DNA of 64,000 nt, from contig NZ_JAUCZC010000017.1 in the NCBI RefSeq assembly GCF_030373265.1, positions 1-64,000 of the forward strand, written 5' to 3'. The notes beneath the pieces were generated by a model. It was not told the DNA's origin. It saw only the letters and a list, made by a program, of their open reading frames with translations, and did no database searches. Made by a program: the position numbers and the translations under genes. This document shows, one piece after another, positions 36,730 to 45,719 of this stretch (positions are counted from its first letter, which is position 1; each line of letters begins with the position of its first letter). Source of the DNA: Blastomonas sp. (lineage in GTDB: Bacteria > Pseudomonadota > Alphaproteobacteria > Sphingomonadales > Sphingomonadaceae).

Positions 36730-39102
36730 ATGCATATACGCAAAACCATCGCTTGCTTGCTCGTCGGCCTGTCGGGAACAGCCTTTCCCACCGCGCTAGC
36801 TGCCCAGTCGGCAGACCAGCCGCTCCGCACAACCGCTCCGGCGGATGGCGCCAGTTCATCGGTGTATGGATCGGATATCGTCGTCACGGCGCAGCGCCGC
36901 GCCGAAAGTGTCCAGCGCGTCCCGGTCGCCGTGACCGCGGTTGCCGGCGAAACGCTGCAGCAGCTCAACATCACGTCGCCGCAACAATTGACGCTGATTG
37001 ATCCGAGTCTGAAGTATAAGCAGAGCACGAGCGCGGGCAATTCCGGCTTCCTCATTCGCGGGATCGGTACAAGCAGTTTTTCGGCGGGTATCGAACAGAG
37101 CATATCGACCGTCGTCGATGGCGTTGTGCTGGGTGACCCATCGACCATCTCGACACTGATCGACATAGAGCGGGTAGAGGTGCTGCGTGGTCCACAGGGA
37201 ATGTTGTTTGGGAAGAATGCCTCGGCAGGCCTGATTTCCTTCACCACGGTGCGCCCAAAAATCGGCGAAAGCGAGTTGATCGGGCGGGCGGAGTTCGGAT
37301 CGAACGGCCATCGTGTCGGCAATCTGATTGCCAACCTGCCGATTTCGACCACCGCCGCCGTCCGGGCATTCGCCTTCATCAAGGAACGCGACGGCGTTGT
37401 TACCAATCGCAGCCCGTTCCAGCCGAAGGATGTCGATGGCCAGCTCAATTATGGCGGCGGTCTCAAATTCCTGTGGGAACCGACCGACGGCCTCAGCATC
37501 TATCTTTCGGGGGATTATTCAGAGGTCGGCCGCTTCTGCTGCTCGATGGTGTGGACGAAGGTGGCGCCGGGATATGCCCCCGCGGTCAGCCTGGCCGAAT
37601 ATGGCATCGTCGCATCGGACCGCAACCGAGAGGTCGCGATCAAGGGGCCCTCGTTTGGGTCTGCCCAGCGCGGCGGGGTGTCGATGGAGATCAATTATGA
37701 CATCGGCGATCATGCGCTGACGTCACTGACGGCCTGGCGCGGGTCCTCGCGCGAATCCTTTTACGACGGCGACAACACGACAATCAATTATGTCGACCGC
37801 AACGGGGGATCGAACAAGCTTGATCAGTTCAGCCAGGAACTGCGCCTGACATCGCCCAGTGGCAACCTGATCGACTATGTCGCCGGGCTCTTCTACTTCG
37901 ACCAGCGGGTGACCGGTTTTATCGCCCAGCAGGGACTGCTCGAATGGATCGTTCCGGCTTCGAACGGCAACGTCATCCGGCTTGTCCCGACTGCGCCGCC
38001 CGGCACCATCTTCGACGCCAACCTGACCAACCGTGTCCATTCGCGCAGCGTCGCCGGGTATGCCCAGGCCAATATCCACGCGACCGAACGGCTGAACTTC
38101 ATTCTCGGTGGACGCCTGACCTATGATGATCTGCAACTGAACTACAGCCGAGGGACGGCTCCAGGTGCCCGGCCCATTCCCGGCGCCGTCACGCTGTCGC
38201 TGCGCCAGCGGGTCGACAACACCAATTTCTCGTTCCGCGTCGGCGCGCAATATGACGTCAGCGACGACATCATGGCGTATGCGACCTATTCGCGTGGCTA
38301 CAAGGGGCCGGGGTTCAGCGGTCTCACCGTCTCCAACGTCGATCAGGATCAGCGCGTCGCACCGGAAATTCCGACCAACATCGAAGTCGGTGTCCGCGCG
38401 GCGCTGTTCGATCGCAAGCTGACGGTGAACGCAACAGTGTTCCATATGCGGGTCCGGGACTTCCAGGCGCAGGTTGCCGACCTGTCGAGCCCCAGCTACG
38501 CGAACCGGATTACCAACGCCGGGTCGCTGAAGAGCAAGGGCGTCGAATTCAGCATCGTCGCGCGCCCAACGTCGGGACTGACCCTCAGCGGCGGCGGTGC
38601 CTATGTCGATGCGCGCTACGGCCGTTTCGAGGGCGTGCAATGCTATTTCGGCCAGCCCAAAGTGGCGCAGGGGGGGCCGTGCGTGGCGCCGCCTGCTAAC
38701 CCCAATTCGATCGACGGCTTTTTCGACGCTGCTGGCAATCGGCTCGCGGGCGCACCGCGGTTCAGCTATAATCTCGTCGCCGACTACCAGCGCGCGATCG
38801 GTGACGATCTGCGCGCGCAATTCCAGGTCAATTTCAGCGGCCAGTCGGACGTCAACTATTCGGCGAACGGTGATCCCGGGACGATCCAGAAAGCCTTCGG
38901 CCTCTTGGGCGTGAACATCGGCATCGGGGCGGAAGACGGGCGCTGGCGCATCGGCCTTTTCGCGATTAACCTGCTCGACAAGCAATGGGCGGCGCAGAAG
39001 AATGCCAGCCCGGTCACGACGCTCAATCCCGGCGGATATCTGCAATATCTCAGCCCCGACGCGGTTCGCACGGTCGGTGCCACTCTCGACTTCCGCATCT
39101 GA
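36730..39102 (+). CDS. TonB-dependent outer membrane receptor
   Basis: The 790-residue product has a Sec leader (MHIRKTIACLLVGLSGTAF, cleavage near ALAAQ), a TonB-box-like DIVVTAQRR and a plug domain (VPVAVTAVAGETLQ, GFLIRGIGTSS, VEVLRGPQGMLFGKNASAGLIS). The beta-barrel ends in VGATLDFRI. It is of the iron-complex/catabolic receptor type common in sphingomonads. ATG 36730 follows GGAGAGGAAATCC. The adjacent divergent TetR-type regulator and the glutathione S-transferase downstream suggest uptake of an organic compound rather than iron. Confidence 0.95.
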   Translation: MHIRKTIACLLVGLSGTAFPTALAAQSADQPLRTTAPADGASSSVYGSDIVVTAQRRAESVQRVPVAVTAVAGETLQQLNITSPQQLTLIDPSLKYKQSTSAGNSGFLIRGIGTSSFSAGIEQSISTVVDGVVLGDPSTISTLIDIERVEVLRGPQGMLFGKNASAGLISFTTVRPKIGESELIGRAEFGSNGHRVGNLIANLPISTTAAVRAFAFIKERDGVVTNRSPFQPKDVDGQLNYGGGLKFLWEPTDGLSIYLSGDYSEVGRFCCSMVWTKVAPGYAPAVSLAEYGIVASDRNREVAIKGPSFGSAQRGGVSMEINYDIGDHALTSLTAWRGSSRESFYDGDNTTINYVDRNGGSNKLDQFSQELRLTSPSGNLIDYVAGLFYFDQRVTGFIAQQGLLEWIVPASNGNVIRLVPTAPPGTIFDANLTNRVHSRSVAGYAQANIHATERLNFILGGRLTYDDLQLNYSRGTAPGARPIPGAVTLSLRQRVDNTNFSFRVGAQYDVSDDIMAYATYSRGYKGPGFSGLTVSNVDQDQRVAPEIPTNIEVGVRAALFDRKLTVNATVFHMRVRDFQAQVADLSSPSYANRITNAGSLKSKGVEFSIVARPTSGLTLSGGGAYVDARYGRFEGVQCYFGQPKVAQGGPCVAPPANPNSIDGFFDAAGNRLAGAPRFSYNLVADYQRAIGDDLRAQFQVNFSGQSDVNYSANGDPGTIQKAFGLLGVNIGIGAEDGRWRIGLFAINLLDKQWAAQKNASPVTTLNPGGYLQYLSPDAVRTVGATLDFRI

Positions 39103-39122
39103 TCATCAAGGGGACAAATGAC

Positions 39123-39737
39123 ATGAAATTGTACAGCGCGAACATGCCGGCGCCGAACCCGCGCCGCGTGCGTATCTTTGCCGCGGAGAAGGGCATTGCT
39201 CTGCCCGAGATCATGCTGAGCCTAGTCGAGCGGGAACACAGGTCAGCAGATCATCTGCATCGCAATTCACTGGGCCAGGTTCCGGTGCTCGAGCTTGAGG
39301 ATGGCACAACTATCAGCGAAACGATCGCCATCTGCCGCTATATTGAGGAATTGCAGCCCGACCCGCCAATGTTTGGCCGCAGCGCCAAGGAAAAGGCGTT
39401 AATCGACATGTGGACGCGCAGGATCGATATCCAGCTCGGCGAGCCGACGAAGATGTTCTGGCGTCATGCGCACCCGGCCACCGCAGCATTGATCGAGCAG
39501 CATAAGGTCTTTGGCGAATCCAACCGGGACGTCCTGGCGCGCGCGATGCAGTGGCTCAATACCGAGCTGGAGGACGGTCGTTCATTTCTGACCGGAGACA
39601 GCTTTACGATCGCCGATATTGCCGCACTGACGGTCATCGATTTCGCGGCGCTGATCGGACTTGATCCCTTGGTGGGCAAGAAGTCTGTAACGGACTGGCA
39701 TGCGCGTGTATCGTCGCGACCCAGCGTATCCGGCTGA
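39123..39737 (+). CDS. glutathione S-transferase
   Basis: The 204-residue product has the GST thioredoxin-like N-terminal domain (MKLYSANMPAPNPRRVRIFA, GQVPVLELEDGTTISETIAICRY with the cis-Pro and the glutathione-contact Glu-Thr). The all-helical C-terminal domain carries the conserved FTIADIAAL N-capping motif. It starts 20 bp after the TonB stop with GGGGA upstream, so it is probably cotranscribed. It would conjugate glutathione to an electrophile or act as an isomerase or ether-cleaving enzyme. Confidence 0.92.
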   Translation: MKLYSANMPAPNPRRVRIFAAEKGIALPEIMLSLVEREHRSADHLHRNSLGQVPVLELEDGTTISETIAICRYIEELQPDPPMFGRSAKEKALIDMWTRRIDIQLGEPTKMFWRHAHPATAALIEQHKVFGESNRDVLARAMQWLNTELEDGRSFLTGDSFTIADIAALTVIDFAALIGLDPLVGKKSVTDWHARVSSRPSVSG

Positions 39738-40052
39738 GGCATTTCCCAGCGGCGGGTCCCGCTGAACCCATCCGTGAAATTGGGATGAGCCATCTTCGCC
39801 TCCGGTCCTCAAAATCAGGATGGAGGGCGGCGGGGAATCGGGGGGCTATTCAAATCTCGGGCCCGCGTATTCGTGCAAATTCAGAATTTGCTTCCATATT
39901 CTGAACAAGTTGGTACATAGGATGCGCTTACGTCGCATGCGACGGATAATCGGCAGCTTTATGCCACCTCTTATCCCTTTCTAGCACTATTGAAGCCGGG
40001 ATGCGCCGCTGTTGGTGCATGCCCGTCATACTTGGGATAAAGGTTTATCCAT
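39738..40052. promoter_or_regulatory. long upstream region of cold-shock gene with palindromes
   Basis: This 315-bp gap has no gene. It contains TTCAGAAT/ATTCTGAA (39880-39887 and 39898-39905, 10-nt loop), a perfect 14-bp palindrome CGTCGCATGCGACG (39931-39944) and the palindrome at the ribosome binding site described separately. Cold-shock genes often have long structured leaders, and this would fit. Confidence 0.5.
40035..40050 (+). promoter_or_regulatory. palindrome covering the ribosome binding site of the cold-shock gene
   Basis: GGATAAA-GG-TTTATCC is perfectly symmetric and ends 2 bases before the ATG. The likely Shine-Dalgarno bases AAAGG lie in its centre. As RNA it could form a 6-bp stem with an AGGT loop, which would alter access to the start. 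Confidence 0.5.
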
Positions 40053-40259
40053 ATGACTACCGGAACCGTGAAATTTTTTAACGTCGACAAGGGTTATGGC
40101 TTCATTGCGCCAAACGATGGCGGCGATGACGCCTTCGTGCACATCTCGGCCGTTGAACGCGCTGGAATGCGTACCCTCGACAAGGATCAGGTCGTTTCTT
40201 ACGAACTGGAAACCGATCAGCGGGGCAAGACTTCTGCAGTAAATCTTCAGGCTGCCTGA
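40053..40259 (+). CDS. cspA: cold-shock protein (CspA family)
   Basis: This 68-residue single cold-shock domain protein has RNP1 (KGYGFIAP) and RNP2 (DAFVHISAVE), the aromatic RNA-contact residues and the usual length. It binds single-stranded nucleic acid and melts RNA structure as an RNA chaperone. The gene has its own long leader and is followed by a strong hairpin. The family is certain; cold induction is inferred from the leader, not shown. Confidence 0.97.
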   Translation: MTTGTVKFFNVDKGYGFIAPNDGGDDAFVHISAVERAGMRTLDKDQVVSYELETDQRGKTSAVNLQAA

Positions 40260-40265
40260 TTAGCG

Positions 40266-40300
40266 CGGGGCAGCGTGATCCATGCGGTCGCGCTGCCCCG
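40266..40300 (+). terminator. hairpin after cold-shock gene
   Basis: CGGGGCAGCG (40266-40275) and CGCTGCCCCG (40291-40300) form a perfect 10-bp stem with a 15-nt loop, followed by the T-rich TTCCATTT. It is a probable terminator or attenuator between cspA and the next small gene. Confidence 0.75.
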
Positions 40301-40336
40301 TTCCATTTGCCGCGCTAAGTTTACTGGAGTTGAAAA

Positions 40337-40546
40337 ATGACTGATCCGCAAAGTCGTCCGTTCCTTATCAACAAGGATGCCGATGGAAATGTCCGGCTTA
40401 CGGTACGCTCCACCCGGTACAACTCGCAAGGTTACCCCCTTGTGACGTCCCTGCTGCAGGAAGAGCTGTTCAAAACTGCGACGGCAGCGCGTGCGTTCGC
40501 GCAGGAACATTTCGGCGCCCGCCCTGGGGACTACGCAGCAAAGTAG
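40337..40546 (+). CDS. small hypothetical protein downstream of cspA
   Basis: The 69-residue product begins MTDPQSRPFLINKDADGNVR and contains no motif I recognise with certainty. It is soluble and has mixed charge. TGGAG lies about 10 bases before the ATG and codon use matches the neighbours, so it is probably a real gene. It lies just after the cold-shock hairpin, so read-through could link it to cold shock. The function is unknown. Confidence 0.7.
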   Translation: MTDPQSRPFLINKDADGNVRLTVRSTRYNSQGYPLVTSLLQEELFKTATAARAFAQEHFGARPGDYAAK

Positions 40547-40669
40547 CTGCCAGCTGGTCTGCCGTGCCCACATCAAACGCGTGGTCGACCAGAAACGCGC
40601 CGTCGGCCTTCGCCGGGTTGATGCCTGCATACCGAGGCGCATCACAGGGCCGGACCACGATCCTGGTCC

Positions 40670-40943
40670 AAGACTCCTGAAATTCAAGACGGAAATGTGC
40701 GCCCTTGCGGCTGTCGGTGGCCTCCCCGAGAACCGATCCGATGCCTGCCGCGCCGCACAGGCGCCGGGTGATATCGAGGCCCAGCCCACTGCCCGTGCTG
40801 CCAAAACCCTTCCCAAAGGGGGGCAAACTTGTCGGTGTCGCTGTCGAACCCTGGGCCATCATCCGAAATCGACAGACAGCCGGTCTCAGAACCGATAACC
40901 AACTTTCCGGCCACCATATGCTGGAAGCCATTGCCGATCAGGG
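40670..40943 (-). pseudogene. sensor histidine kinase remnant (ATPase domain, frameshifted)
   Basis: Reading the reverse strand from 40943, one frame gives LIGNGFQH (N-box-like) and SISDDGPGFDSD (G1 box). The reading then continues in another frame with PFGKGFGSTGSGLGLDITRRL (F and G2 boxes) and AHFRLEF, the usual end of a HATPase domain. The frame change falls near a run of six C on the reverse strand (about 40819-40824). No dimerisation, phospho-acceptor or sensor part is present, because the transpeptidase 3' end directly abuts it. It is a truncated and frameshifted kinase fragment. Confidence 0.7.
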
Positions 40944-40945
40944 TG

Positions 40946-42073
40946 TCAGGCTCGGCAGGCTTCGACCGGATTTGAAGCCAGCGCGATCTTGCCGTCTCTC
41001 CTGTAGATGTCCGGGCGGAACGTGATGGTGCCGTCGGGTGCGGGGGCGGCGGTGAAGTACGCCAGATAGATCGGGATGGGTCGGACCAGATCGAACGTCA
41101 CGGTCTGTCCGGCCTTGATCGCTGAAGCCACTTCGTCACTGGTCTTGCTTCCCTCGAGCAGCACGGCCGCAAATCCTGCGGCATCGTCAATCCGCACGCA
41201 GCCATGGCTGAAGGCGCGGGTGTCCTTCGAGAAAAGCTGTTTGCTTGGCGTGTCATGCACATACACGCTGTAGGGGTTGGGCATCACCAGCTTCATCTGG
41301 CCCAAGGCGTTGAGCGGGCCGGGCTTCTGCCGCCAGCGCCCATTGGCATAGACATATCCCTGGCTCGCCGAGAAGCGGCCGCCCTTTTCGCGCACGATGC
41401 TCGCCGGAATGTTCCAATAGGGATTGAGATTGACGCCCGTAATCTGCGTCGCAAACACCGGGGTAGGGGTGGATGTCTTGCCGACGATGACGCGCCATGT
41501 TCGATCAGCCTTGCCCTGGCGCGTCAGCCTCGCCTCGAAGAACGCTGCATTGATCAGGAGGTGATCCGCGCCCAGCGACCGGGGCATCCAGCGCCAGCGC
41601 TCCATGTTGCGGCCGATCACGGCCTTGCGGTCGGGGGCGCTTTCGCTGGCATAGGCCGTGCGCAACGCGGCATAGTCGCTGTGTGCCGGACGCAGGGCGG
41701 TCATGAAGGTCATCAGACTGTCGGTCGCAATCGCCTGGCTAACACCTGCTTCCAAGTCGATCTGCGCATCGGTGTCGACGATCTGCCAGCCTGCTTTCTG
41801 GCTGGCACTGGAGTGGCCCAGCAAGTGCATCCCCGCAAGGCGCATAGCCAGCGCATTGGCGACCCTGTCCAGCGCGGGCCCCGGTCCTTGACGAACCGCG
41901 ATCTCCAGCTCGCTGGTTTCCAAAACTCGGAGCGCGTCATCCCCCGCCGCTGCTATCAACCGCTGCAGCTGCTGCGCCTGATCGACCCGCCAGGACGCCG
42001 CCTGTGCCTGCGGAGCACTTCCCATTGCCAGGCATGCCAATGCAAGCTTTGCGTTCAGCCATTTTTCCGGCAT
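40946..42073 (-). CDS. L,D-transpeptidase (YkuD domain, YcbB-like)
   Basis: The 375-residue product has a Sec leader (MPEKWLNAKLALACLAMGSA, cleavage near AQAAS). A YcbB-type middle region follows (ERWRWMPRSLGADHLLINA, FEARL). The YkuD catalytic domain carries the motif VHDTPSKQLF and FSHGCVRIDDA, with the nucleophile Cys in HGCVR. It would make 3-3 cross-links or attach proteins to peptidoglycan in the periplasm. ATG 42073 has GAGG upstream and gives a clean signal peptide; the frame is open further upstream. It is divergent from a second transpeptidase. Confidence 0.9.
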   Translation of the reverse strand: MPEKWLNAKLALACLAMGSAPQAQAASWRVDQAQQLQRLIAAAGDDALRVLETSELEIAVRQGPGPALDRVANALAMRLAGMHLLGHSSASQKAGWQIVDTDAQIDLEAGVSQAIATDSLMTFMTALRPAHSDYAALRTAYASESAPDRKAVIGRNMERWRWMPRSLGADHLLINAAFFEARLTRQGKADRTWRVIVGKTSTPTPVFATQITGVNLNPYWNIPASIVREKGGRFSASQGYVYANGRWRQKPGPLNALGQMKLVMPNPYSVYVHDTPSKQLFSKDTRAFSHGCVRIDDAAGFAAVLLEGSKTSDEVASAIKAGQTVTFDLVRPIPIYLAYFTAAPAPDGTITFRPDIYRRDGKIALASNPVEACRA

Positions 42074-42149
42074 TCTGGGCCTCGTCCGTTTGCGCTTCGA
42101 CAATGGCGTTCCCAACTGATGGATGACAGATATACTGGACGGTGTAGCA

Positions 42150-42761
42150 ATGAAACTGACACGACGCCACTTTATCGGAGCCTTGGGGCTGGGGGCCGCA
42201 GGGGCCAGTGCGCCAGCGGCATTTGCCAGGGTACGCACCGGCGCGGCGCCAGACCTGCTGGCTCAGGCCAAGGCTGCGCTCGATTCCCAAGGCGCAAAGG
42301 TGCTCAAGCGCGATGTCGTCGGTGTTGTCGATTTCAGCGCGCCGTCCGGCAAACCCAGGTTCCAGATTGTCGACCTCGACAATGGCCGGGTCATGTCCAG
42401 CATGCTGGTTGCGCATGGGCGCGGGTCGGACCCTGCCAATACCGGATTTCTACAAAGGTTCTCCAACGAACCGGGATCGAATGCCTCGAGTTCGGGAAGC
42501 TTTGTTGTCGGCGAAACCTATGTCGGCAAATACGGCCGATCGGCGCGGCTGCACGGGCTTGATCCGCAGAACGACATGGCCTTTGACCGCGCCATCGTCA
42601 TCCACTGTGCTGACTATGTCAGCCAAGCCATGGCAAGCGCTTCGGGCCGGGTCGGCCGAAGCTTCGGCTGCTTCACCGTCCCGTCCAGCGATATCGCCAC
42701 CGTGCTGGCGTTGCTGGGTCCCGGACGGCTGCTCTTTTCCGCGCGCACGGTTTCGAGCTGA
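42150..42761 (+). CDS. murein L,D-transpeptidase catalytic domain protein (YkuD_2 type) with Tat-like leader
   Basis: The 203-residue product begins MKLTRRHFIGALGLGAAG, a clear twin-arginine leader. The domain pattern is that of the second YkuD family: ALKRDVVGVVDFSAPSGKPRF-like opening strands, VAHGRGSDPANTGF, FVVGETYVGKYG, IVIHCADYVS and SFGCFTVPSSD with the catalytic Cys. It probably acts on peptidoglycan in the periplasm. It is divergent from the YcbB-like gene at 42073, with 76 bp between starts. An in-frame ATG nine codons upstream also exists. Confidence 0.87.
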   Translation: MKLTRRHFIGALGLGAAGASAPAAFARVRTGAAPDLLAQAKAALDSQGAKVLKRDVVGVVDFSAPSGKPRFQIVDLDNGRVMSSMLVAHGRGSDPANTGFLQRFSNEPGSNASSSGSFVVGETYVGKYGRSARLHGLDPQNDMAFDRAIVIHCADYVSQAMASASGRVGRSFGCFTVPSSDIATVLALLGPGRLLFSARTVSS

Positions 42762-42882
42762 AGCGCAACGCTTCGGGATCGAGGCAAACGGCGCGGTCAG
42801 GGCTCCTCAGCAGCACGGCCCGCGGGTCCGGGTGGTGAAGGGTGCCCCTGTCCGCTCCGCCCCCGATCCTGTCGCCTGTCAG

Positions 42883-44037
42883 TTACCCGCCGGTGCTTTT
42901 GGGCAGGCTGTGCTGGAGGAAAAATGTCGCCATGGCGCGAGACGCGTCGGGTCCTTGCGCGTCGGTATAGGTTCCACTGGCGTGGCCACCCGACCAGGCA
43001 TGGCTCGCTCCGTGGATCGTCCATTGTTCGATCTGGGCTTTGCCATCGTCGCTGCAGTTGATGTCGCGGGTATAGGCCCGCCCCTGGGCCGTGCCGCCCT
43101 GCTGGCGCGTGCTGGCCAGCGGCATGCCGATGGCGTCGACGGCATTTGCAACGATCTGTGCACTGTTCACCGGATTCACCGTTCCGTCCTTGTCGCCGTG
43201 AAAGGTGATGACCGGCACGAACTGGCCTTTGTGACCGCAGCCATGGGTCTGCGCAGATCCGCTGCGCATGGCGGTGAAAGCCGACGCAACGCTTGTCGCC
43301 GCTCCGCACGCCAGTCCGGAATGGACGCCGATGGCAGCGTAGACGTCCGGATAGGCTGCGCCCAATATGGCTGCAGCCGCGCCGCCTGCCGACAGGCCGG
43401 CAACATAGACCCGGCTTGGATCTGCGGCGTGCTCTGCGACAATTTCGCGGGTGAGAGCGGCGATCTTTGCAGGTTCGCCGCTGTCGCGCCGCTGATCGCC
43501 GGGTTTGAACCAGTTCCAGCAGCGTGACATGTTCGCCGATGCGGGCTGCTCGGGATAGGCAACGATGAACCCCAGTTCCTCGGCAAGCAGGTTCATCTGT
43601 GTTCCGCTGGCGAAGTCTTTCGGGGTCTGGGTGCAGCCATGCAGCATGATCACCACCGGCAACCCGCTGGTCGGGCGGGACGGCAGATACAGCCAATAGG
43701 CCAGCGTGCCTGTCGGTCCGCTAAAGCTGCGTTCGGTAAAACTGCTCGCGCGATCGGCGGTTGTGGTTCTCGCCGCCGTCAAGGCTTTCGTCGAACGCTT
43801 TGGTTTGGATGGGGTCTTCGCCTTGGGCGTTGGAGCCTTCACGGGGGCAGACGGCAGATAGCGCTGCAAGGCGTCCATCGAGGTCAAAGCATGCATGTTC
43901 CGGAATGCCTTGCCGCTGACCAATGGATTCCCGGCTGCGGGGTTCAGGGTGGCCTGGATCAACCGCGTGGCAGCGCCCAGGTTGCCTGCGCGGGTGAGCC
44001 GCAGGGCTTTGGCCATAGCAGGCCGCATCTTCGTCAT
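42883..44037 (-). CDS. PHB depolymerase family esterase (LpqC/feruloyl esterase-like)
   Basis: The 384-residue product has the esterase PHB-depolymerase pattern: VVIMLHGCTQTPKDFASGTQ (oxyanion region), VYVAGLSAGGAAAAILG with the nucleophile Ser, VPVITFHGDKDGTVNP with the catalytic Asp, and WTIHGASHAWSGGH with the catalytic His. The N-terminal 90 residues are basic and rich in Pro, Thr and Lys, and no clear signal peptide is seen. Relatives act on polyhydroxyalkanoate, feruloyl or acetyl-xylan esters. It stands alone and is divergent from the amidohydrolase operon. Confidence 0.87.
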   Translation of the reverse strand: MTKMRPAMAKALRLTRAGNLGAATRLIQATLNPAAGNPLVSGKAFRNMHALTSMDALQRYLPSAPVKAPTPKAKTPSKPKRSTKALTAARTTTADRASSFTERSFSGPTGTLAYWLYLPSRPTSGLPVVIMLHGCTQTPKDFASGTQMNLLAEELGFIVAYPEQPASANMSRCWNWFKPGDQRRDSGEPAKIAALTREIVAEHAADPSRVYVAGLSAGGAAAAILGAAYPDVYAAIGVHSGLACGAATSVASAFTAMRSGSAQTHGCGHKGQFVPVITFHGDKDGTVNPVNSAQIVANAVDAIGMPLASTRQQGGTAQGRAYTRDINCSDDGKAQIEQWTIHGASHAWSGGHASGTYTDAQGPDASRAMATFFLQHSLPKSTGG

Positions 44038-44204
44038 AACGTTCGCAATCTTTGATGGGGGGGTGGCCTATCGGGCTTTTGGTCTCGCATCAGGCAAGAA
44101 GAGGACGAGCGGCGCGTCGGAAGGTTGCGGACAAAGCGGATCGCATCATGCGCTTGGTCGTATTGTGCCATCGTCGCGCGCCGGCTCCTGCGGGTTTTGC
44201 CGCG

Positions 44205-45719
44205 ATGCCACGTCATTTGTTGACCCAGTTGGAACGCCCCAGCCTTCTGCCTCGTAGTTGGAGCTCAGGCCTCTTGCCGGGCCGTTTTCCAAGGGGCGAG
44301 CTGATTGGCCTGAAACTTCCTTTTCGATTCTCACGGCGTGCCGTGCTGGCCGGTGCGGGCGTGTCGGCGATCGTTCCGATGGGCGCAGTCGCCGCGAGGT
44401 CTGCGACCGAAGAGTATCTGATCCGGGATGCCACGGTATTGACGATGGCGCCTGGCTCGGCAACGCTCGCGGGTCAGGATGTCCATGTCCGCGGCGGCGT
44501 TATCGTCGCCATCGGAGAGAACATCGACGCGCCCTCGGCCAAGCGGATCAACGCCCGTGGCTCGATCGTGCTCCCCGGGCTGGTGGATACGCACTGGCAT
44601 CTGTGGACCACACTGTTGCGGAACCTCGCCGACAACAGCGCCGAGAACGGCTATTTTGCGATGACCGGCCGCCTGGGGCAGCATTTCACCCCCGCAGACA
44701 TGCGGTTGGCAGCGATGCTCGCCGCTGCCGATGCGATCGATCACGGAATCACCACGGTGCACGACTGGTGTCACAACATCCGCAGCCCGGCACACGCGCG
44801 CGCCGCACTGACCGGATTGGACGACGCCGGACTGAGGGCGCGCTTTTCCTATGGCGCGACGCGCGAGACCGGATTCGACCAACCCCTTGATGGCAAAGAC
44901 TTCGCACGCCTGCATGACCGCTGGAGCGATTGGTCCGCCGGTGGTCGCATCACACTGGGGCTTGGCTGGCGCGGTGTCATGGCGACGGTGGATGGCCGCC
45001 CGGCAGCGGTGCCCGAAGCGGTCTGGCGCGCGGACCTGGCGCTGGCGCGCGACCGTGGCCTCCCGGTGAGCGTCCACGCCAACAACACCGCCGCCAATCG
45101 CGGACATATCCGGCAGTTGGCGGACCTGGGCCTGCTCGGGCGCGACATGCAGATCGTCCACGCGGTCAACGCCGAGGCCGATGAGATCGCGGCGATCGCG
45201 GGCAGTGGGGCGAGCGTTTCGCTGGCGCCGTCGTCCGAACTCACCGTAGGTTTCGGGGTGCCGCCGGTCGCGGCGTTGCGGGGCGCGGGTGTTCTGCTCG
45301 GCGCGTCGATCGATACGCCCGCTCTGGTGGGTGCGTCGGATTTGCTCCGCGAACTGCGAACCATCCAGGGGCTCGCCAACGCGCAAGCCGGCGACGAGAT
45401 GGCGATGACGCCACTCGATGCGCTGGCAATCGGCACGCGCGAGGGCGCAGCCTCTTTGGGACTGGGCGATATCACGGGGACGCTGACCCCAGGCAAACGC
45501 GCCGACCTGATCGTTGTTCGCAGCGATGCGCTTTCGCTGCAGCCGCAGGCGGATCCAGCAACCACGATCCTGCGATCGGTCCGGCCGTCGGATATCCGTC
45601 TCGTAATGGTCGATGGCGCGATCCTGAAACAGGACGGCCAGTTGACGCGGATCGATCGTGCGGCGCTTGCGAGCGACGTTGCGGAAGCAAGCGCGCGGCT
45701 GGTTCGCGATGTCCGCTGA
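44205..45719 (+). CDS. Tat-exported amidohydrolase (deaminase/chlorohydrolase-like)
   Basis: The product is an amidohydrolase family 1 protein of the cytosine deaminase/8-oxoguanine deaminase/TrzA group. Motifs are LPGLVDTHWHLW (metal HxH), SVHANNTAANRGHI, IVHAVNAEADE, a late LGASIDTPAL with the catalytic Asp, and the C-terminal GTLTPGKRADLIVV. Before it lies FSRRAVLAGAGVSAIVPMG, a twin-arginine leader, so it should be periplasmic. The start is uncertain: ATG 44205 gives a long n-region, and an upstream ATG at 44052 is open. Its end overlaps the cytochrome c gene by 11 bp. It probably deaminates or dehalogenates an N-heterocycle; the substrate is unknown. Confidence 0.82.
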   Translation: MPRHLLTQLERPSLLPRSWSSGLLPGRFPRGELIGLKLPFRFSRRAVLAGAGVSAIVPMGAVAARSATEEYLIRDATVLTMAPGSATLAGQDVHVRGGVIVAIGENIDAPSAKRINARGSIVLPGLVDTHWHLWTTLLRNLADNSAENGYFAMTGRLGQHFTPADMRLAAMLAAADAIDHGITTVHDWCHNIRSPAHARAALTGLDDAGLRARFSYGATRETGFDQPLDGKDFARLHDRWSDWSAGGRITLGLGWRGVMATVDGRPAAVPEAVWRADLALARDRGLPVSVHANNTAANRGHIRQLADLGLLGRDMQIVHAVNAEADEIAAIAGSGASVSLAPSSELTVGFGVPPVAALRGAGVLLGASIDTPALVGASDLLRELRTIQGLANAQAGDEMAMTPLDALAIGTREGAASLGLGDITGTLTPGKRADLIVVRSDALSLQPQADPATTILRSVRPSDIRLVMVDGAILKQDGQLTRIDRAALASDVAEASARLVRDVR

